Position numbers and translations under genes: made by a program. Under the pieces are notes generated by a model. The model did no database searches. It was not told the DNA's origin and worked only from the letters and a program-made list of their open reading frames with translations. DNA of 64,000 bases from Brevundimonas sp. GTDB taxonomy: Bacteria > Pseudomonadota > Alphaproteobacteria > Caulobacterales > Caulobacteraceae. Below, one piece after another: positions 55,032 to 64,000 of the stretch (positions within the stretch are counted from its first letter, which is position 1; each line of letters opens with the position of its first letter). The stretch is from the NCBI RefSeq assembly GCF_004210735.1, contig NZ_SDZL01000006.1, positions 1 to 64,000 of the forward strand, in the 5' to 3' direction.

Positions 55032-56005
55032 GCCGCGCCCTTGGCATAGGCGTCGTGCAGAGCCAGCGTGGCGGCGAAAACGGCGTCCACCGTCAGATCC
55101 TCGATCGGGGCGAACTGACCGCGCGTCTCGTTGCTGGCCACCGTCCGGGTCTTCATTCCGCGCGGTCCGTACAGCCACCATTCGGTTGGACCGAACAGGC
55201 CCAGCGTCGGCGTGCCGGCGGCGGCGGCCGTGTGCATCAGGCCGGAATCGTTGCCCACGAACAGGGTCGCGCGCGAGATCGCGGCGGCAGAGGCCAGGAT
55301 GTCGCCCTTGCCCACGAAATCGATCCCGCGCGGTCCGGCGGCGGCCAGGGCGGGCGCCGCCGGCGGCTGATCGCCCGGCCCGCCGACCAGCATGAAGCGC
55401 CAGCCGTCAAAGCGCGGCTCGGCCTTCAATCGCTCGACCAGGGCGGCCCAGCGGTCGCGCGGCCAGCTCTTGCCCTTCTGGTGGGCGATGGGCGCCAGCG
55501 CCAGGATCGGGCCAGGCCCCGCGCCGCCCGCCAGCTGCGGGTCGATCACGGCCGCCGCCTCGGCCCGGGCGCGGTCGTCGATGTACAGCTCAGGCTCCAG
55601 CGCCCGCGGGGCGCGCATCAGGCGCGACACCACCTCGACCTTGGGCACGCCCGTCTCCCAGCCGCGATTATAGATGCGCCGCGTCCCCGCCCGCACCAGC
55701 CAGCCCAGCATCGAGCCGCGCGTGTCGATGACCACGTCCCACGGCTGTTTCACCACCTCGGCCCACAGCCGGACCCAGTGCGACGCCCATTTGCCCTTGT
55801 TGACGACGATGATCCGCTCGACGCCCGGCGCGGACCGGAAGAAGGGCGCCGGCGGGCCGCCCGCCGCCACGGTGATGCGCGCGCCCGGCCATTGCCGGTT
55901 GATCTCGCGCACTACGCCCGAGGCGATGACGCTGTCGCCGATGCGGTTGGGGCTGATGAACAGCACCCGCGCTCCGGATGCAGAGGCGTTCTGGGGGTCG
56001 GACAC
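55028..56005 (-). CDS. Glycosyltransferase family 9 protein, copy A
   Basis: A 325-residue GT9 paralogue of the next gene. It has LFISPNRIGDSVIASGVVRE, DRWAALVERLKAEPRFDG, MLVGGPGDQPPAAPALAAAG and FVGNDSGLMHTAAAAGTPTL, LFGPTEWW. Heptosyltransferases of LPS inner core carry the same D...SG.MH pattern, but the sugar donor is not certain. It is first in the two-gene operon and is divergent from an alpha/beta hydrolase gene (67 bp gap). Confidence 0.87.
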   Translation of the reverse strand: MSDPQNASASGARVLFISPNRIGDSVIASGVVREINRQWPGARITVAAGGPPAPFFRSAPGVERIIVVNKGKWASHWVRLWAEVVKQPWDVVIDTRGSMLGWLVRAGTRRIYNRGWETGVPKVEVVSRLMRAPRALEPELYIDDRARAEAAAVIDPQLAGGAGPGPILALAPIAHQKGKSWPRDRWAALVERLKAEPRFDGWRFMLVGGPGDQPPAAPALAAAGPRGIDFVGKGDILASAAAISRATLFVGNDSGLMHTAAAAGTPTLGLFGPTEWWLYGPRGMKTRTVASNETRGQFAPIEDLTVDAVFAATLALHDAYAKGAA

Positions 56006-56072
56006 GCGGATCAGCCTTCACTTTGCTCGCCCTTTCGCTACCAGTCCGGGGCCGAATGCGCGAGAGGAAGGC

Positions 56073-56816
56073 ATGACCGATATCCAGACCCTGACCCGCC
56101 CCGACGGCGAGACCCTGGCCCTCCGACGCGTCGAGGGCGCCGGCCCGACCGTGATCTGGATCGGCGGCTTCCGCTCGGACATGGAGGGAACCAAGGCGCT
56201 GGCGCTGGACGTCGCCGCGCGCGAGCGGGGCTGGAACTATGTCCGCTATGATCATTTCGCCCACGGCCACTCGTCCGGCGACTGGCGGCAGGCGACCATC
56301 GGCCGCTGGCGCGAAGACGCCGTCGCCCTGATCGACAGCCTGCCGGGCCCGGTGATCCCGGTCGGTTCGTCCATGGGCGGCTGGGTCGCCCTGCTGGCCA
56401 CGCTGGCGCGGCCCGAGCGGGTTCAGGGAATGGCGCTAATCAATCCGGCCCAGGATTTCACCGAGCGGCTGATGTGGCCGGGTCTGGCCGATCACGAACG
56501 CCAGGCCATCCTGCGCGAGGGCGAAACCCTGATCGTCGAGGAAGGGCTGGGCGAATACGTCCTGACCCGCCGCATGTTCGAGGAAGCGCGCGACTGGCTG
56601 CTGCTGGACGGCTCCATCGCCATCACCGCGCCGATCCACATCCTGCAAGGCCGGGCCGACGACGTCGTGCCGTGGCGCCATCAGGTCGACCTGGTCGAGC
56701 GGCTGACCGGCGGCGACGTGCGGCTGGACCTGATCGAGCGCGGCGACCACCGCCTGTCCGCCCCCGCCGAACTGGCCCGTCTGATCGCGGCGGTCGAGGG
56801 TTTGCGCGGCCTCTAG
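56073..56816 (+). CDS. Alpha/beta hydrolase (ABHD10-like)
   Basis: A 247-residue serine hydrolase resembling the acyl-protein/glucuronide esterase group. Motifs: WIGGFRSDMEGTKALALD near residue 30, YDHFAHGHSSGD near 60, nucleophile elbow GSSMGGWVALLA near 97, acid in GRADDVVPW near 196 and histidine in GDHRLS near 226. No signal peptide. The stop overlaps the 3' end of the convergent GST gene by 4 bp. The substrate is unknown. Confidence 0.85.
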   Translation: MTDIQTLTRPDGETLALRRVEGAGPTVIWIGGFRSDMEGTKALALDVAARERGWNYVRYDHFAHGHSSGDWRQATIGRWREDAVALIDSLPGPVIPVGSSMGGWVALLATLARPERVQGMALINPAQDFTERLMWPGLADHERQAILREGETLIVEEGLGEYVLTRRMFEEARDWLLLDGSIAITAPIHILQGRADDVVPWRHQVDLVERLTGGDVRLDLIERGDHRLSAPAELARLIAAVEGLRGL

Positions 56817-57409
56817 CGCGGGTATGTGTCGATAAAGCTTGGCCGCGTCTCCAGCGCCGCCTGCAAGGTGACCAGCTTCGGACGACCGGTCTTCCAGTCG
56901 TAATCGGGGTGACGGAAGCCGATCCAGGTCACCGCCACGCCCGCCGTCAGCACGCCCATATCGAAGCGATCGGCATCAGGCGCCGCAACCTCCAGCGCGT
57001 CCAGCGCCCGGCCCATGTTGTCCGTCCAGCGCGCCATCCACGACGGCGAGCGTTCATGCTCGGGCCGGCGCTTTTCCAGCAGCAGCTTGACCCCCATCTC
57101 CAGCGCGGCGTTGGCCAGGGTCTCGACCCGCCTGACCGCCCACCGCTCGGCCCCGTCGGCGGGCGACAGGCGCGGTCCGTCGCCCAGCCCATCCAGATAC
57201 TCGGCGATCACCGGACTGTCGGTCAGCGGCAAACCGTCCCCGGCGATCAGGGTCGGCACCTGGACGATGGGGTTGGTCGCCAGCAGCTCCGGCGCATTGC
57301 CATAGGGATCGACCGCGATCTCCTCGACCCGGTCGGCCAGCCCCCGCTCCCGCGCGACGATCCGCACCTTGCGGGCATAGGGCGACGGGGCGGTGATGTA
57401 GAGTTTCAT
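56813..57409 (-). CDS. Glutathione S-transferase
   Basis: A 198-residue GST-fold protein. The thioredoxin-like N-terminal domain starts MKLYITAPSPYARKVRIVAR, with the Ser/Tyr of the active-site region near residue 9, PIVQVPTLIAGDGLPLTDSP (cis-Pro) near residue 47 and VIAEYLD next. The C-terminal helical domain runs from about residue 85. The ATG at 57409 is preferred to 57445 because it begins the standard beta strand. It is 32 bp downstream of the beta-lactamase gene in the same direction. Confidence 0.9.
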   Translation of the reverse strand: MKLYITAPSPYARKVRIVARERGLADRVEEIAVDPYGNAPELLATNPIVQVPTLIAGDGLPLTDSPVIAEYLDGLGDGPRLSPADGAERWAVRRVETLANAALEMGVKLLLEKRRPEHERSPSWMARWTDNMGRALDALEVAAPDADRFDMGVLTAGVAVTWIGFRHPDYDWKTGRPKLVTLQAALETRPSFIDTYPR

Positions 57410-57441
57410 GTCGCCAGCCCTGACCTCGGCCGCATCAAGGG

Positions 57442-58449
57442 TCAAGGCCGATGGGTCTCGGCGGCGATGCGCGACACGCCGGCGATGGCCGCGGCCCGCT
57501 CAGGCGCCGGGGCGGACGAGTTGGCCAGTAGCGCGACAACGCCGATCACCGCCCCATCCGGCGCCCGCATGACGCCCACGTCGTTGGTCACGCCGACGAC
57601 GCCGTCCCAACTGCTGCTGCTGCCCGTCTTGTGCCCGATCCACCAGTCGGCGGGCGTTCCCGCGCGGAGTCGATCAGGGAAGGTCCCGGTCTCGCCCATG
57701 ACATCCAGAATCCAGCGGGTCGATCCTGCCGACAGCAGCTGGCCGTCGCCCAGTCGGTACAGCAACGTCGCCAGACCCCGGGGCGTCGCCGTGTCGCGCA
57801 CATCGTTCTGATAGGCGCGGAAGGCCGCTTCGCGCCTATCAGGGGGCACGGCGTCAATGGCCGCATCCAGCCGGTCGGGATCGGTGAACTCAGCGCTCCA
57901 CGTCAGGCCGAAGATTTCCGTCTGCAGGCGGCGCTCATCCCGGTCCAGCCGAACGCCGACGATTCCCTTGCGGTCGAGATAGGCCTGGACCGCCGCCGTG
58001 CCGCCCAGCCGATCGATCAGCCAGTCGGTGGCCAGGCTGTCGCTCTCGGTGATCGCCCCCCGGATCAGTTCGCCCACCGTGGTTCGGTGCCCGTCGGGCC
58101 CGATCAGCTTCTCTAGCGGCTGCACGAACACGCTGACGTCGTCGCGCGTCAGCAGCACCTCATCGTCCAGGGTCAGGCGTCCCTGATCCACCGCGTCCAG
58201 CACAGCCATACCCACCAGCAGCTTCATCACGCTCTGCATCGAGATCGGACGGTCACCGTTGGCGCACGCGGCGCCGTGACGGTCGACGATACAGGCTCCC
58301 AGAACACCGTCGGCCTGTGCGGCATGCGCGACCAGCGCGGCCGATCGATCCGCCAGGGGATCGGCGCCGGCGCCGTTCGACACCGGCGCGCAGGCGGCGA
58401 CGGCGAGACCGAGCAGCACGGGCCGCAGGCGGCGAAGGTCAACGATCAT
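57442..58449 (-). CDS. Class A-type serine beta-lactamase
   Basis: A 335-residue beta-lactamase of the class A type, somewhat like the PER/VEB branch. A lipobox-like LAVAAC ends at Cys20. Catalytic motifs: SVMK (Ser73, Lys76; class A S-x-x-K), ESDS where S-D-N is usual (Asn replaced by Ser), RLDRDERRL carrying the omega-loop Glu, and KTGSSSSWDG near the end. A longer-than-TEM stretch of about 35 residues lies after the omega loop, as in extended class A enzymes. It may hydrolyse beta-lactams, but the Ser-for-Asn change makes activity uncertain. ATG at 58449 starts the signal. Confidence 0.85.
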   Translation of the reverse strand: MIVDLRRLRPVLLGLAVAACAPVSNGAGADPLADRSAALVAHAAQADGVLGACIVDRHGAACANGDRPISMQSVMKLLVGMAVLDAVDQGRLTLDDEVLLTRDDVSVFVQPLEKLIGPDGHRTTVGELIRGAITESDSLATDWLIDRLGGTAAVQAYLDRKGIVGVRLDRDERRLQTEIFGLTWSAEFTDPDRLDAAIDAVPPDRREAAFRAYQNDVRDTATPRGLATLLYRLGDGQLLSAGSTRWILDVMGETGTFPDRLRAGTPADWWIGHKTGSSSSWDGVVGVTNDVGVMRAPDGAVIGVVALLANSSAPAPERAAAIAGVSRIAAETHRP

Positions 58450-58534
58450 GGTCACGCGTGCTTCCCCGGCGCTGAGGCGATCCGCCTCGTCGGCGACAAC
58501 CTGAATAAGAAAGCGTGGCCGTTGTGGGGCGCCC

Positions 58535-59659
58535 CTATTCGGCCGCAGCGCGCGCCGCGTCCAGTTCGGCGGCCTTCTCCTCGACCCGGGCCACGATCTC
58601 ATCGATCATGCCGTCGTTGGCCTGTTTGTGGGCGATCTTGCCGTTCAGATAGATCATGCCCGCGCCCTTGCCGCCGCCGGTGAAGCCGACATCGGTATAG
58701 AGCGCCTCACCCGGTCCGTTCACGACGCAGCCGATGATCGACAGGCTCATCGGCGTGGTGACGTGGGCCAGTTTCTCTTCCAGGATGGCCACCGTCTCGA
58801 TGACGTTGAACCCCTGACGCGCGCAGGACGGGCAGGCGATGATGTTCACCCCCCGGTGACGCAGGCCCAGCGATTTCAGGATGTCGAAGCCGACCTTGAT
58901 CTCCTCCACCGGATCGGCGGCCAGCGACACGCGGATGGTGTCGCCGATGCCCGCCCACAGCATGTTCCCCATGCCGATGGCCGACTTGATCGTGCCGGTG
59001 CGCAGCGGTCCCGCCTCGGTCACGCCCAGGTGCAGCGGGCAGTCGATCACCTCGGCCAGCTGCTGATAGGCGGCGACGGTCAGGAAGGGGTCGGACGCCT
59101 TCACCGAGATCTTGAACGCGTGAAAATCCTGATCCTGCAGGATGCGGGCGTGGTTCAGCGCGCTCTCGACCATCGCATCGGGACAGGGCTCGCCGTATTT
59201 CTCCAGCAGCTCCTTCTCCAGCGACCCGGCGTTGACGCCGATCCGCATGGAGCAGCCGTGGTCGCGGGCGGCCTGGATGACCTCGCGCACCCGATCCTTC
59301 GAGCCGATGTTGCCGGGGTTGATGCGCAGGCAGGCGGCGCCCGCCCGGGCCGCCTCAATGCCGCGCTTGTAGTGAAAATGGATGTCGGCCACGAGCGGGA
59401 CCTTCGCCTCGCGGGCGATGGTGCGGAAGGCGGCGGTGGACTCCTCGTCCGGGCACGACACGCGGACGATGTCGGCCCCGGCCTCCTCCAGCTGACGGAT
59501 CTGGTTCAGGGTGGCGACCGCGTCCGTGGTCGGGGTGTTGGTCATCGACTGGACGCTGATCGGCGCGTCCCCGCCCACAGGAACGGCGCCGACCATGATC
59601 TGGCGGCTCTTGCGGCGCTCGATGTGGCGCCAGGGTCGGACGTGCGTGTGGTCGCTCAT
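58535..59659 (-). CDS. ispG: 4-hydroxy-3-methylbut-2-en-1-yl diphosphate synthase (GcpE/IspG)
   Basis: Iron-sulfur enzyme of the MEP pathway to isoprenoids, needed for lipid carriers, quinones and carotenoids. It has [14 protein letters not shown] near residue 34, [14 protein letters not shown] near 93, and the [4Fe-4S]-binding cysteines in the [11 protein letters not shown] motif near residue 273 and [10 protein letters not shown] near 308. Length 374 residues is typical. The ATG at 59659 gives the usual short N-terminus ([19 protein letters not shown]). Confidence 0.95.
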   Translation of the reverse strand: MSDHTHVRPWRHIERRKSRQIMVGAVPVGGDAPISVQSMTNTPTTDAVATLNQIRQLEEAGADIVRVSCPDEESTAAFRTIAREAKVPLVADIHFHYKRGIEAARAGAACLRINPGNIGSKDRVREVIQAARDHGCSMRIGVNAGSLEKELLEKYGEPCPDAMVESALNHARILQDQDFHAFKISVKASDPFLTVAAYQQLAEVIDCPLHLGVTEAGPLRTGTIKSAIGMGNMLWAGIGDTIRVSLAADPVEEIKVGFDILKSLGLRHRGVNIIACPSCARQGFNVIETVAILEEKLAHVTTPMSLSIIGCVVNGPGEALYTDVGFTGGGKGAGMIYLNGKIAHKQANDGMIDEIVARVEEKAAELDAARAAAE

Positions 59660-59723
59660 GACGAGCGGAACATAGGCGATCGACGACGGCAAAACCACGA
59701 CATCGGGGTCAGGGCGCGACGAT

Positions 59724-60902
59724 TCAGCCCGGAACGGCCCCGTTGACCGGCAGATCGGCCGGAGCGGCACGCACCGGCGTCGTCACGGGCGCGGGCTGCG
59801 CCGCTGCGACCCGCGCCGCCACGGCCTGGGCCGTCGCCAGACGCTCGGCCTCGGCGCGGGCGTTGTCGGCGGCGATCTGGCGCGCGATCGTCTGGGCCCG
59901 CCCGTTCAGCTGCGCCAGCGGCGTCAGCGGCGCGGACAGGGCTCCGCCGTGCTCACCGTTCAGATAGATGTCGAAGGCGGCCGGCTCTGACACGTCGATA
60001 GTGGCGGCGACGCCGGGCGGCGCGCGCCACGCCTCGCCGGCGGCCATTTGTCGGGCGAACAGCACGCGGCCATCGCCCATCCGCACCACCAGGGTGGCGG
60101 GCTTGCGCGCCTGCAGCGTCACCTGGGACACCGTGGCCGATGCGCCGTGGATGGCGCCCCGCGGGTTGAACGCCTTCTGCACCGGAACAACGCTGACCGG
60201 CGTCAGGGCGGCGGTCGTGCCGTTGACCTCGACGTCCGCCAGCTGGGCTTCAAGGCCCGGGGTGACATAGAAGGCCGGAACGGTCTGGTCGGGCGGCGCG
60301 GGATGTGGCGCGGAAAGACGCAGGCCCTGCAGTTCGGTCTGGCCGGGCACGGCGCCCAGGGTCCAGCTTTCGGGCACCTCGGCGATGTCCGACGGATGCG
60401 CCTTGCGGATCAGGCTGACCCGCTGGAACACGTTCCAGCCGACCACGGCCAGCACCAGAATGGCCACGGCGGCGATGACGCGGGGGGAATGGCGCTTGAC
60501 CTCCTCGAAGGCCACGCCGACCGGCGGCTGCAGCGGCACCGAGGGGTCGGGGCTCTCGCGCTTGAAGCGTTCGATGGCCAGTTGCTCGTCCAGCCCCAGC
60601 TCGGACGCATAGGCGCGGACATAGCCCATCGAGAAAACCCGCGACGGCAGGGCCGAGAAATCGTTCTGCTCCAGCGCGATCAGATAGCGGCTGTGGACGC
60701 GGGTGGCCTGGGACAGGGCGGCCAGCGACCGGCCCGAAGCGTCGCGCGCCTGACGCAGGCCATCGCCCAGAGTCGCGGCGTCCGCGATGGAAGGCGCTGG
60801 GTCCTTCCAGTCGGGATGCGCCCGAAACTCGTCGGGGACGTTCCCCGTATCCAGCGCCATGACGCCTGACCCCACACTCGACGCACCGGCATAGACCGAC
60901 AT
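59724..60902 (-). CDS. RodZ-like helix-turn-helix membrane protein
   Basis: A 392-residue cytoskeleton-associated type protein. The N-terminal HTH_25 domain (about residues 45-110) has [20 protein letters not shown] and [16 protein letters not shown], followed by a single membrane helix [17 protein letters not shown] near residue 145. The C-terminal part (about 160-392) is extracytoplasmic, with a beta-rich domain (DUF4115-like) and an Ala-rich tail. RodZ links MreB to the envelope and sets rod shape. The start could be 60902 (chosen) or 60860. A perfect DnaA box lies upstream. Confidence 0.82.
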   Translation of the reverse strand: MSVYAGASSVGSGVMALDTGNVPDEFRAHPDWKDPAPSIADAATLGDGLRQARDASGRSLAALSQATRVHSRYLIALEQNDFSALPSRVFSMGYVRAYASELGLDEQLAIERFKRESPDPSVPLQPPVGVAFEEVKRHSPRVIAAVAILVLAVVGWNVFQRVSLIRKAHPSDIAEVPESWTLGAVPGQTELQGLRLSAPHPAPPDQTVPAFYVTPGLEAQLADVEVNGTTAALTPVSVVPVQKAFNPRGAIHGASATVSQVTLQARKPATLVVRMGDGRVLFARQMAAGEAWRAPPGVAATIDVSEPAAFDIYLNGEHGGALSAPLTPLAQLNGRAQTIARQIAADNARAEAERLATAQAVAARVAAAQPAPVTTPVRAAPADLPVNGAVPG

Positions 60903-60984
60903 CGCCGTACTCGACCACGGCGAGCCGTTTACCACATGCGTTTGACGGTTCCGGTTCTGACCCGGAGCCCACCCGAACTCATCC

Positions 60985-60993
60985 TGTGGATAA
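60985..60993 (-). promoter_or_regulatory. Perfect DnaA box upstream of the RodZ-like gene
   Basis: TGTGGATAA on the plus strand, that is TTATCCACA on the minus strand, the consensus DnaA box. It lies 83-91 bp upstream of the chosen RodZ-like start, in the 165-bp gap before ptsP. A single 9-mer can arise by chance, but it is exact and promoter-proximal. Confidence 0.5.
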
Positions 60994-61067
60994 CTCATTC
61001 CCGCCCGCCGTTCAACGATCCGTTAATCATCGTCACCGGTTCCGGCTATGTGCCGGGACGGGACGGA

Positions 61068-63359
61068 TCAGACCGCGACGTTCAATTTGCGGGCCAGCGA
61101 CTCGATCTCGTTGCGCACCGATCCGGCCGACGATCCCAGCAGATTGGCCATGCTGCGCCGCGCCGCCGTCAGGTCCGCCGACAGGATCATCCGCTTGACC
61201 GGACCCACCCCGCCGGCGGGCGCCGACAGGCGGGTGAAGCCCAGGGTGATCAGGGCGAACGCCTCCAGCGGCCGCCCGGCCAGTTCGCCGCACACCGAAA
61301 CCGGCGTGCCGGTGTCGGCGCATTTCTTCTGGATCTCGGCCAGGGCCCGCAGCGCCGGGGGCGACAGCGGGTCATAGCGGTCCGACACCAGCGGATTGGT
61401 GCGGTCGGCGGCGTACATATACTGGAACAGGTCGTTGGTCCCGACCGAGACGAAGTCGGTCAGCGGCAGCAGCGCGTCCAGGTGCCACAGCAGGGCCGGC
61501 GCCTCGATCATCGCCCCCACCCGCAGCAGGTCCGGCAGGGCCCGGCCCCGGCGACGGGCCCATTCGACCTCGACGTCGACCAGTTCGCGGGCGGCGCGGA
61601 ACTCGTCCACCGTGGCGATCATCGGGAACATGACCCGCAGCTCGCGCCCCGCCGCCGCCGTCAGCAGCGCCCGCAACTGCAGTCGCAACAGCCCCGGCCG
61701 ATCCAGGCCCAGGCGGATCGCGCGGCGGCCCAGCGCCGGGTTCTCCTCCCGCTCGGCCTCCAGATAGGGCAGCACCTTGTCGCCGCCGATATCCAGGGTG
61801 CGGAAGGTGACCGGCCGGTCGCCCGCCGCGTCCAGCACCAGCTTGTACAACGCCGTCTGCGCCGTCAGGCGCGGCAGCTCGTCCGAGACCATGAACTGGA
61901 ATTCGGTGCGGAACAGGCCGATCCCCTCGGCCCCGGTCGCGTCCATATTCTCCAGATCCACCGCCAGGCCGGCGTTGGTCAGGACCGTGATCCGCGTCCC
62001 GTCCTTGGTCACGGCGGGCGTGTCGCGCAGCAAGGCGAACTCGGCCCGGCGCTGCTCGCGCACCTCCATCCGCGACTGGACCGCCGCCAGCATGTCGGGC
62101 CGGGGACGCAGGTAAGCCTCGCCCGTCTCGCCGTCGGCGATGACCAGGTCGCCCTCGCTGACCCGGTCACGCAGCCCTTGCAGGCGGCCGACGCAGGGAA
62201 TCTGCAACGCGCGGGCGACGATGCCCGCATGGCTGGCGGCCGAGCCTTCCTCCAGCAGCAGGCCGCGCAGCTTGGCGCGCGGATATTCCAGCAGATCGGC
62301 CGGCCCCAGGTTCCGCGCCACCAGTATGGCGTCGTCGGGCAGGTCGCGCTGGCCCGGCTGATCGCCCGCCAGCACCCGCAGCAGCCGGTTGGCCAGGTCC
62401 TCGAAATCATGCAGCCGCTCGCGGATATAAGGATCGCGGGCGCTGGCGAAGCGGGCGCGGTGCTCGTTGCGGACCCGGTCCACCGCCGCCTCGGCCGTCA
62501 GGCCCGACCGCACCGCCTCTTCCAGCGACCGGTTCCAGCCCCGGTCGTCGGCGAACATCCGATAGGTTTCCAGCACCTCGAACGAGACGCCGCCCAGCTT
62601 GCCCTGGCCACCCTCCAGCATGGTGTCGATGCCGGCCTTCAGCGTGATCAGCGCCGCCTTCAGCCGCACCTCCTCGGCCACCGGGTCGTCGGACAGCAGC
62701 CGTTCCGGCGGCAACGGCGCCTCGTGCAGGACCACATGGCCAAAGGCCAGGCCCTCGGCGAATTTCTGGCCCTTCAGCCGCTCGGGCCGATGTGGCGCCA
62801 CCTCGACGTCGCGGAGTTCGGCCTCGGCCAGCAGTTCACCCGAGGCGACCGTCTCCGCCAGGACCATGGCGATGGTCTGGATGTCCTCGACCTCGTCCTC
62901 GTCATAGCGACGGGCCGCGCGGTTCTGGACCACCAGCACGCCGATGGCCCGGCCGCCGCGCAGCAACGGCGCGCCCAGGAAGGCGTGGTACGGGTCTTCG
63001 CCCGTTTCCGGACGGTACGAGAAGCTGGGATGCGACGGCGCGTCCGACAGGCTGATGGGCTCGGCGCTCCGCGCCACCTCGCCCACCAGACCCTCGCCGG
63101 GCCGCAGCCGGGTGTTGTGCACGGCCTCGGGGTTCAGGCCCTCGGTGGCGAACAGCTCCAGCTCGCCCGTCGCGCGGCGCAGATAGATGGAGCAGACCTC
63201 GGCCACCATCGACTGGGCGATGATCCGCACCACCAGGTTCAGCCGGTCCTGCGCCGGGGTCGATCCCCCGCCTGCCAGTCCTGCGCCGGCCATGGCCTCG
63301 CGGATCTGGCGCAGGAGGTTTCTCGGCCCCCTCGTCGTCAATCCGCCCTTGACCATCAT
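61068..63359 (-). CDS. ptsP: Phosphoenolpyruvate-protein phosphotransferase PtsP (EI-Ntr)
   Basis: First enzyme of the nitrogen-related PTS; it takes phosphate from PEP and passes it to NPr, linking carbon and nitrogen status to regulation. The N-terminal GAF domain (about 25-155) has PSHPSFSYRPETG and FLGAPLLRGGRAIGVLVV. The phosphohistidine is in EEGSAASHAGIVARAL near residue 365, and the PEP-binding barrel has GIGLFRTEFQFM, LDIGGDKVLPYLE, SVGTNDLFQYMYAADRTNP and SVCGELAGRP. Length 763 residues. Two adjacent ATGs (63359 and 63356) are possible starts. lysC lies 40 bp upstream. Confidence 0.94.
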   Translation of the reverse strand: MMVKGGLTTRGPRNLLRQIREAMAGAGLAGGGSTPAQDRLNLVVRIIAQSMVAEVCSIYLRRATGELELFATEGLNPEAVHNTRLRPGEGLVGEVARSAEPISLSDAPSHPSFSYRPETGEDPYHAFLGAPLLRGGRAIGVLVVQNRAARRYDEDEVEDIQTIAMVLAETVASGELLAEAELRDVEVAPHRPERLKGQKFAEGLAFGHVVLHEAPLPPERLLSDDPVAEEVRLKAALITLKAGIDTMLEGGQGKLGGVSFEVLETYRMFADDRGWNRSLEEAVRSGLTAEAAVDRVRNEHRARFASARDPYIRERLHDFEDLANRLLRVLAGDQPGQRDLPDDAILVARNLGPADLLEYPRAKLRGLLLEEGSAASHAGIVARALQIPCVGRLQGLRDRVSEGDLVIADGETGEAYLRPRPDMLAAVQSRMEVREQRRAEFALLRDTPAVTKDGTRITVLTNAGLAVDLENMDATGAEGIGLFRTEFQFMVSDELPRLTAQTALYKLVLDAAGDRPVTFRTLDIGGDKVLPYLEAEREENPALGRRAIRLGLDRPGLLRLQLRALLTAAAGRELRVMFPMIATVDEFRAARELVDVEVEWARRRGRALPDLLRVGAMIEAPALLWHLDALLPLTDFVSVGTNDLFQYMYAADRTNPLVSDRYDPLSPPALRALAEIQKKCADTGTPVSVCGELAGRPLEAFALITLGFTRLSAPAGGVGPVKRMILSADLTAARRSMANLLGSSAGSVRNEIESLARKLNVAV

Positions 63360-63399
63360 GGCTCCCGTCGCCGTCGCGCGTCCCCGCGCCTGTTGAACC

Positions 63400-64000
63400 C
63401 TATACCGCGTCCAGCCCGTAGGCCGAATGCAGCGCCCGCACCGCCAGTTCGGCATAGGCCGCGTCGATCAGCACGCTGATCTTGATTTCCGAGGTCGAGA
63501 TGGCCTGGAATTTCACGCCCTTGTCGGCCAGCGCCCTGAACATGGTCTGTGCGACGCCCGCATGACTGCGCATTCCCACGCCGATGACCGAGACCTTGGC
63601 CACGTCGTCGTCGACGCGGATTTCCTCGAACCCGATCTCGGCCTTGGCCGCGGTCATCAGTTCGGCGGCGCGGGCGGCGTCCCGGCGTCCCGTGGTGAAG
63701 GTCAGGTTGACCGCGCCTTCGGTGCGCGCCTGGCTCTGCACGATCATGTCGACATTGACGTTGGCCTCGGCCAGCCGGGTAAAGACATCCGCGGGGGCGT
63801 CCGTCCGGTCCGACAGGCCCAGCAGGGTGATCCGGGCTTCGTCACGGCTCATGGTGACGCCCGAGACGATGCGCTTTTCCACGATCTCATCCTCATCGCA
63901 AATCAGGGTTCCGGCGGCCGCCGGCAGGTTTCCGTCGGCGTCCGGCTCGACAAAGCTGGACAGCACCCGCACGGGCACCCGCTTGGCCATGGCCAGTTCG
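63400..64000 (-). CDS. lysC: Aspartate kinase, C-terminal part (runs off the window end)
   Basis: Only the last ~199 residues are visible; the gene continues past position 64000. Aspartate kinase phosphorylates aspartate as the first step to lysine, threonine and methionine. The visible part holds the two ACT regulatory domains: VSGVTMSRDEARITLLGLSD, VDMIVQSQARTEG, LTFTT, then VDDDVAKVSVIGVGMRSHAG and KFQAISTSEIKISVLIDAAY, where lysine and threonine bind for feedback. The kinase domain is outside the window. It stops 40 bp before the ptsP start. Confidence 0.95.
   Translation of the reverse strand, partial: ELAMAKRVPVRVLSSFVEPDADGNLPAAAGTLICDEDEIVEKRIVSGVTMSRDEARITLLGLSDRTDAPADVFTRLAEANVNVDMIVQSQARTEGAVNLTFTTGRRDAARAAELMTAAKAEIGFEEIRVDDDVAKVSVIGVGMRSHAGVAQTMFRALADKGVKFQAISTSEIKISVLIDAAYAELAVRALHSAYGLDAV

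Overview
The window looks like a chromosomal segment of a high-GC alphaproteobacterium of the Caulobacteraceae, most likely Brevundimonas or a close relative. Reasons: rpsT sits next to dnaA as in Caulobacter; GANTC sites (the CcrM methylase target) cluster upstream of dnaA; an EipA/DUF1134 envelope protein and sqdB (sulfolipid synthesis, typical of Brevundimonas lipids) are present. Genus assignment is inference; no rRNA gene is in the window.

Layout. 0.2-5.2 kb: recQ and mutM (DNA repair), a DUF1697 protein, a small membrane protein, an enoyl-CoA hydratase and a small CxxC protein. 5.3-14.9 kb: the replication cluster rpsT-dnaA-dnaN-recF-gyrB, interrupted by a predicted lipoprotein gene (between dnaN and recF) and by two tandem Imm11-like genes on the opposite strand (between recF and gyrB). 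15-25 kb: secreted and membrane proteins (coiled-coil exported protein, exported alpha/beta hydrolase, OPT transporter), typA, an MprF-like synthase, two related small exported proteins separated by strong terminators, and glsB. 25.3-33.3 kb: an XRE regulator, a HisN-type phosphatase, a hydrolase joined to two exported methyltransferase-fold paralogues, an hsp20 gene with a sigma-32-type promoter and a possible RNA thermometer, a pentapeptide-repeat protein, a RibD-like deaminase lacking its reductase core, and gpmA.

33.4-45.4 kb is rich in sugar-phosphate and nucleotide-sugar genes: a 25-residue membrane peptide, a phosphomannomutase/phosphoglucomutase, glmM and glmS (divergent, giving UDP-GlcNAc precursors), galU (UDP-glucose) and sqdB (UDP-sulfoquinovose from UDP-glucose). 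These feed peptidoglycan, surface glycans and sulfolipid. 45.4-46.9 kb holds the EipA-like protein, a cluster of small palindromic repeats and a YqhA-family protein.

46.9-54 kb is the translation cluster infC-rpmI-rplT-pheS-pheT on the minus strand, split by an S9 peptidase gene. 54-64 kb holds two tandem GT9 glycosyltransferases, an esterase-like hydrolase, a GST, a class A-type beta-lactamase, ispG, a RodZ-like protein with a perfect DnaA box upstream, ptsP (EI-Ntr), and the C-terminal part of aspartate kinase running off the window end.

No tRNA, rRNA, CRISPR array, prophage or insertion sequence was recognised. Several families of dispersed intergenic palindromes are present; two families carry apparently compensatory base changes in their stems. 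Where several starts are possible, the start with a canonical family N-terminus was chosen.
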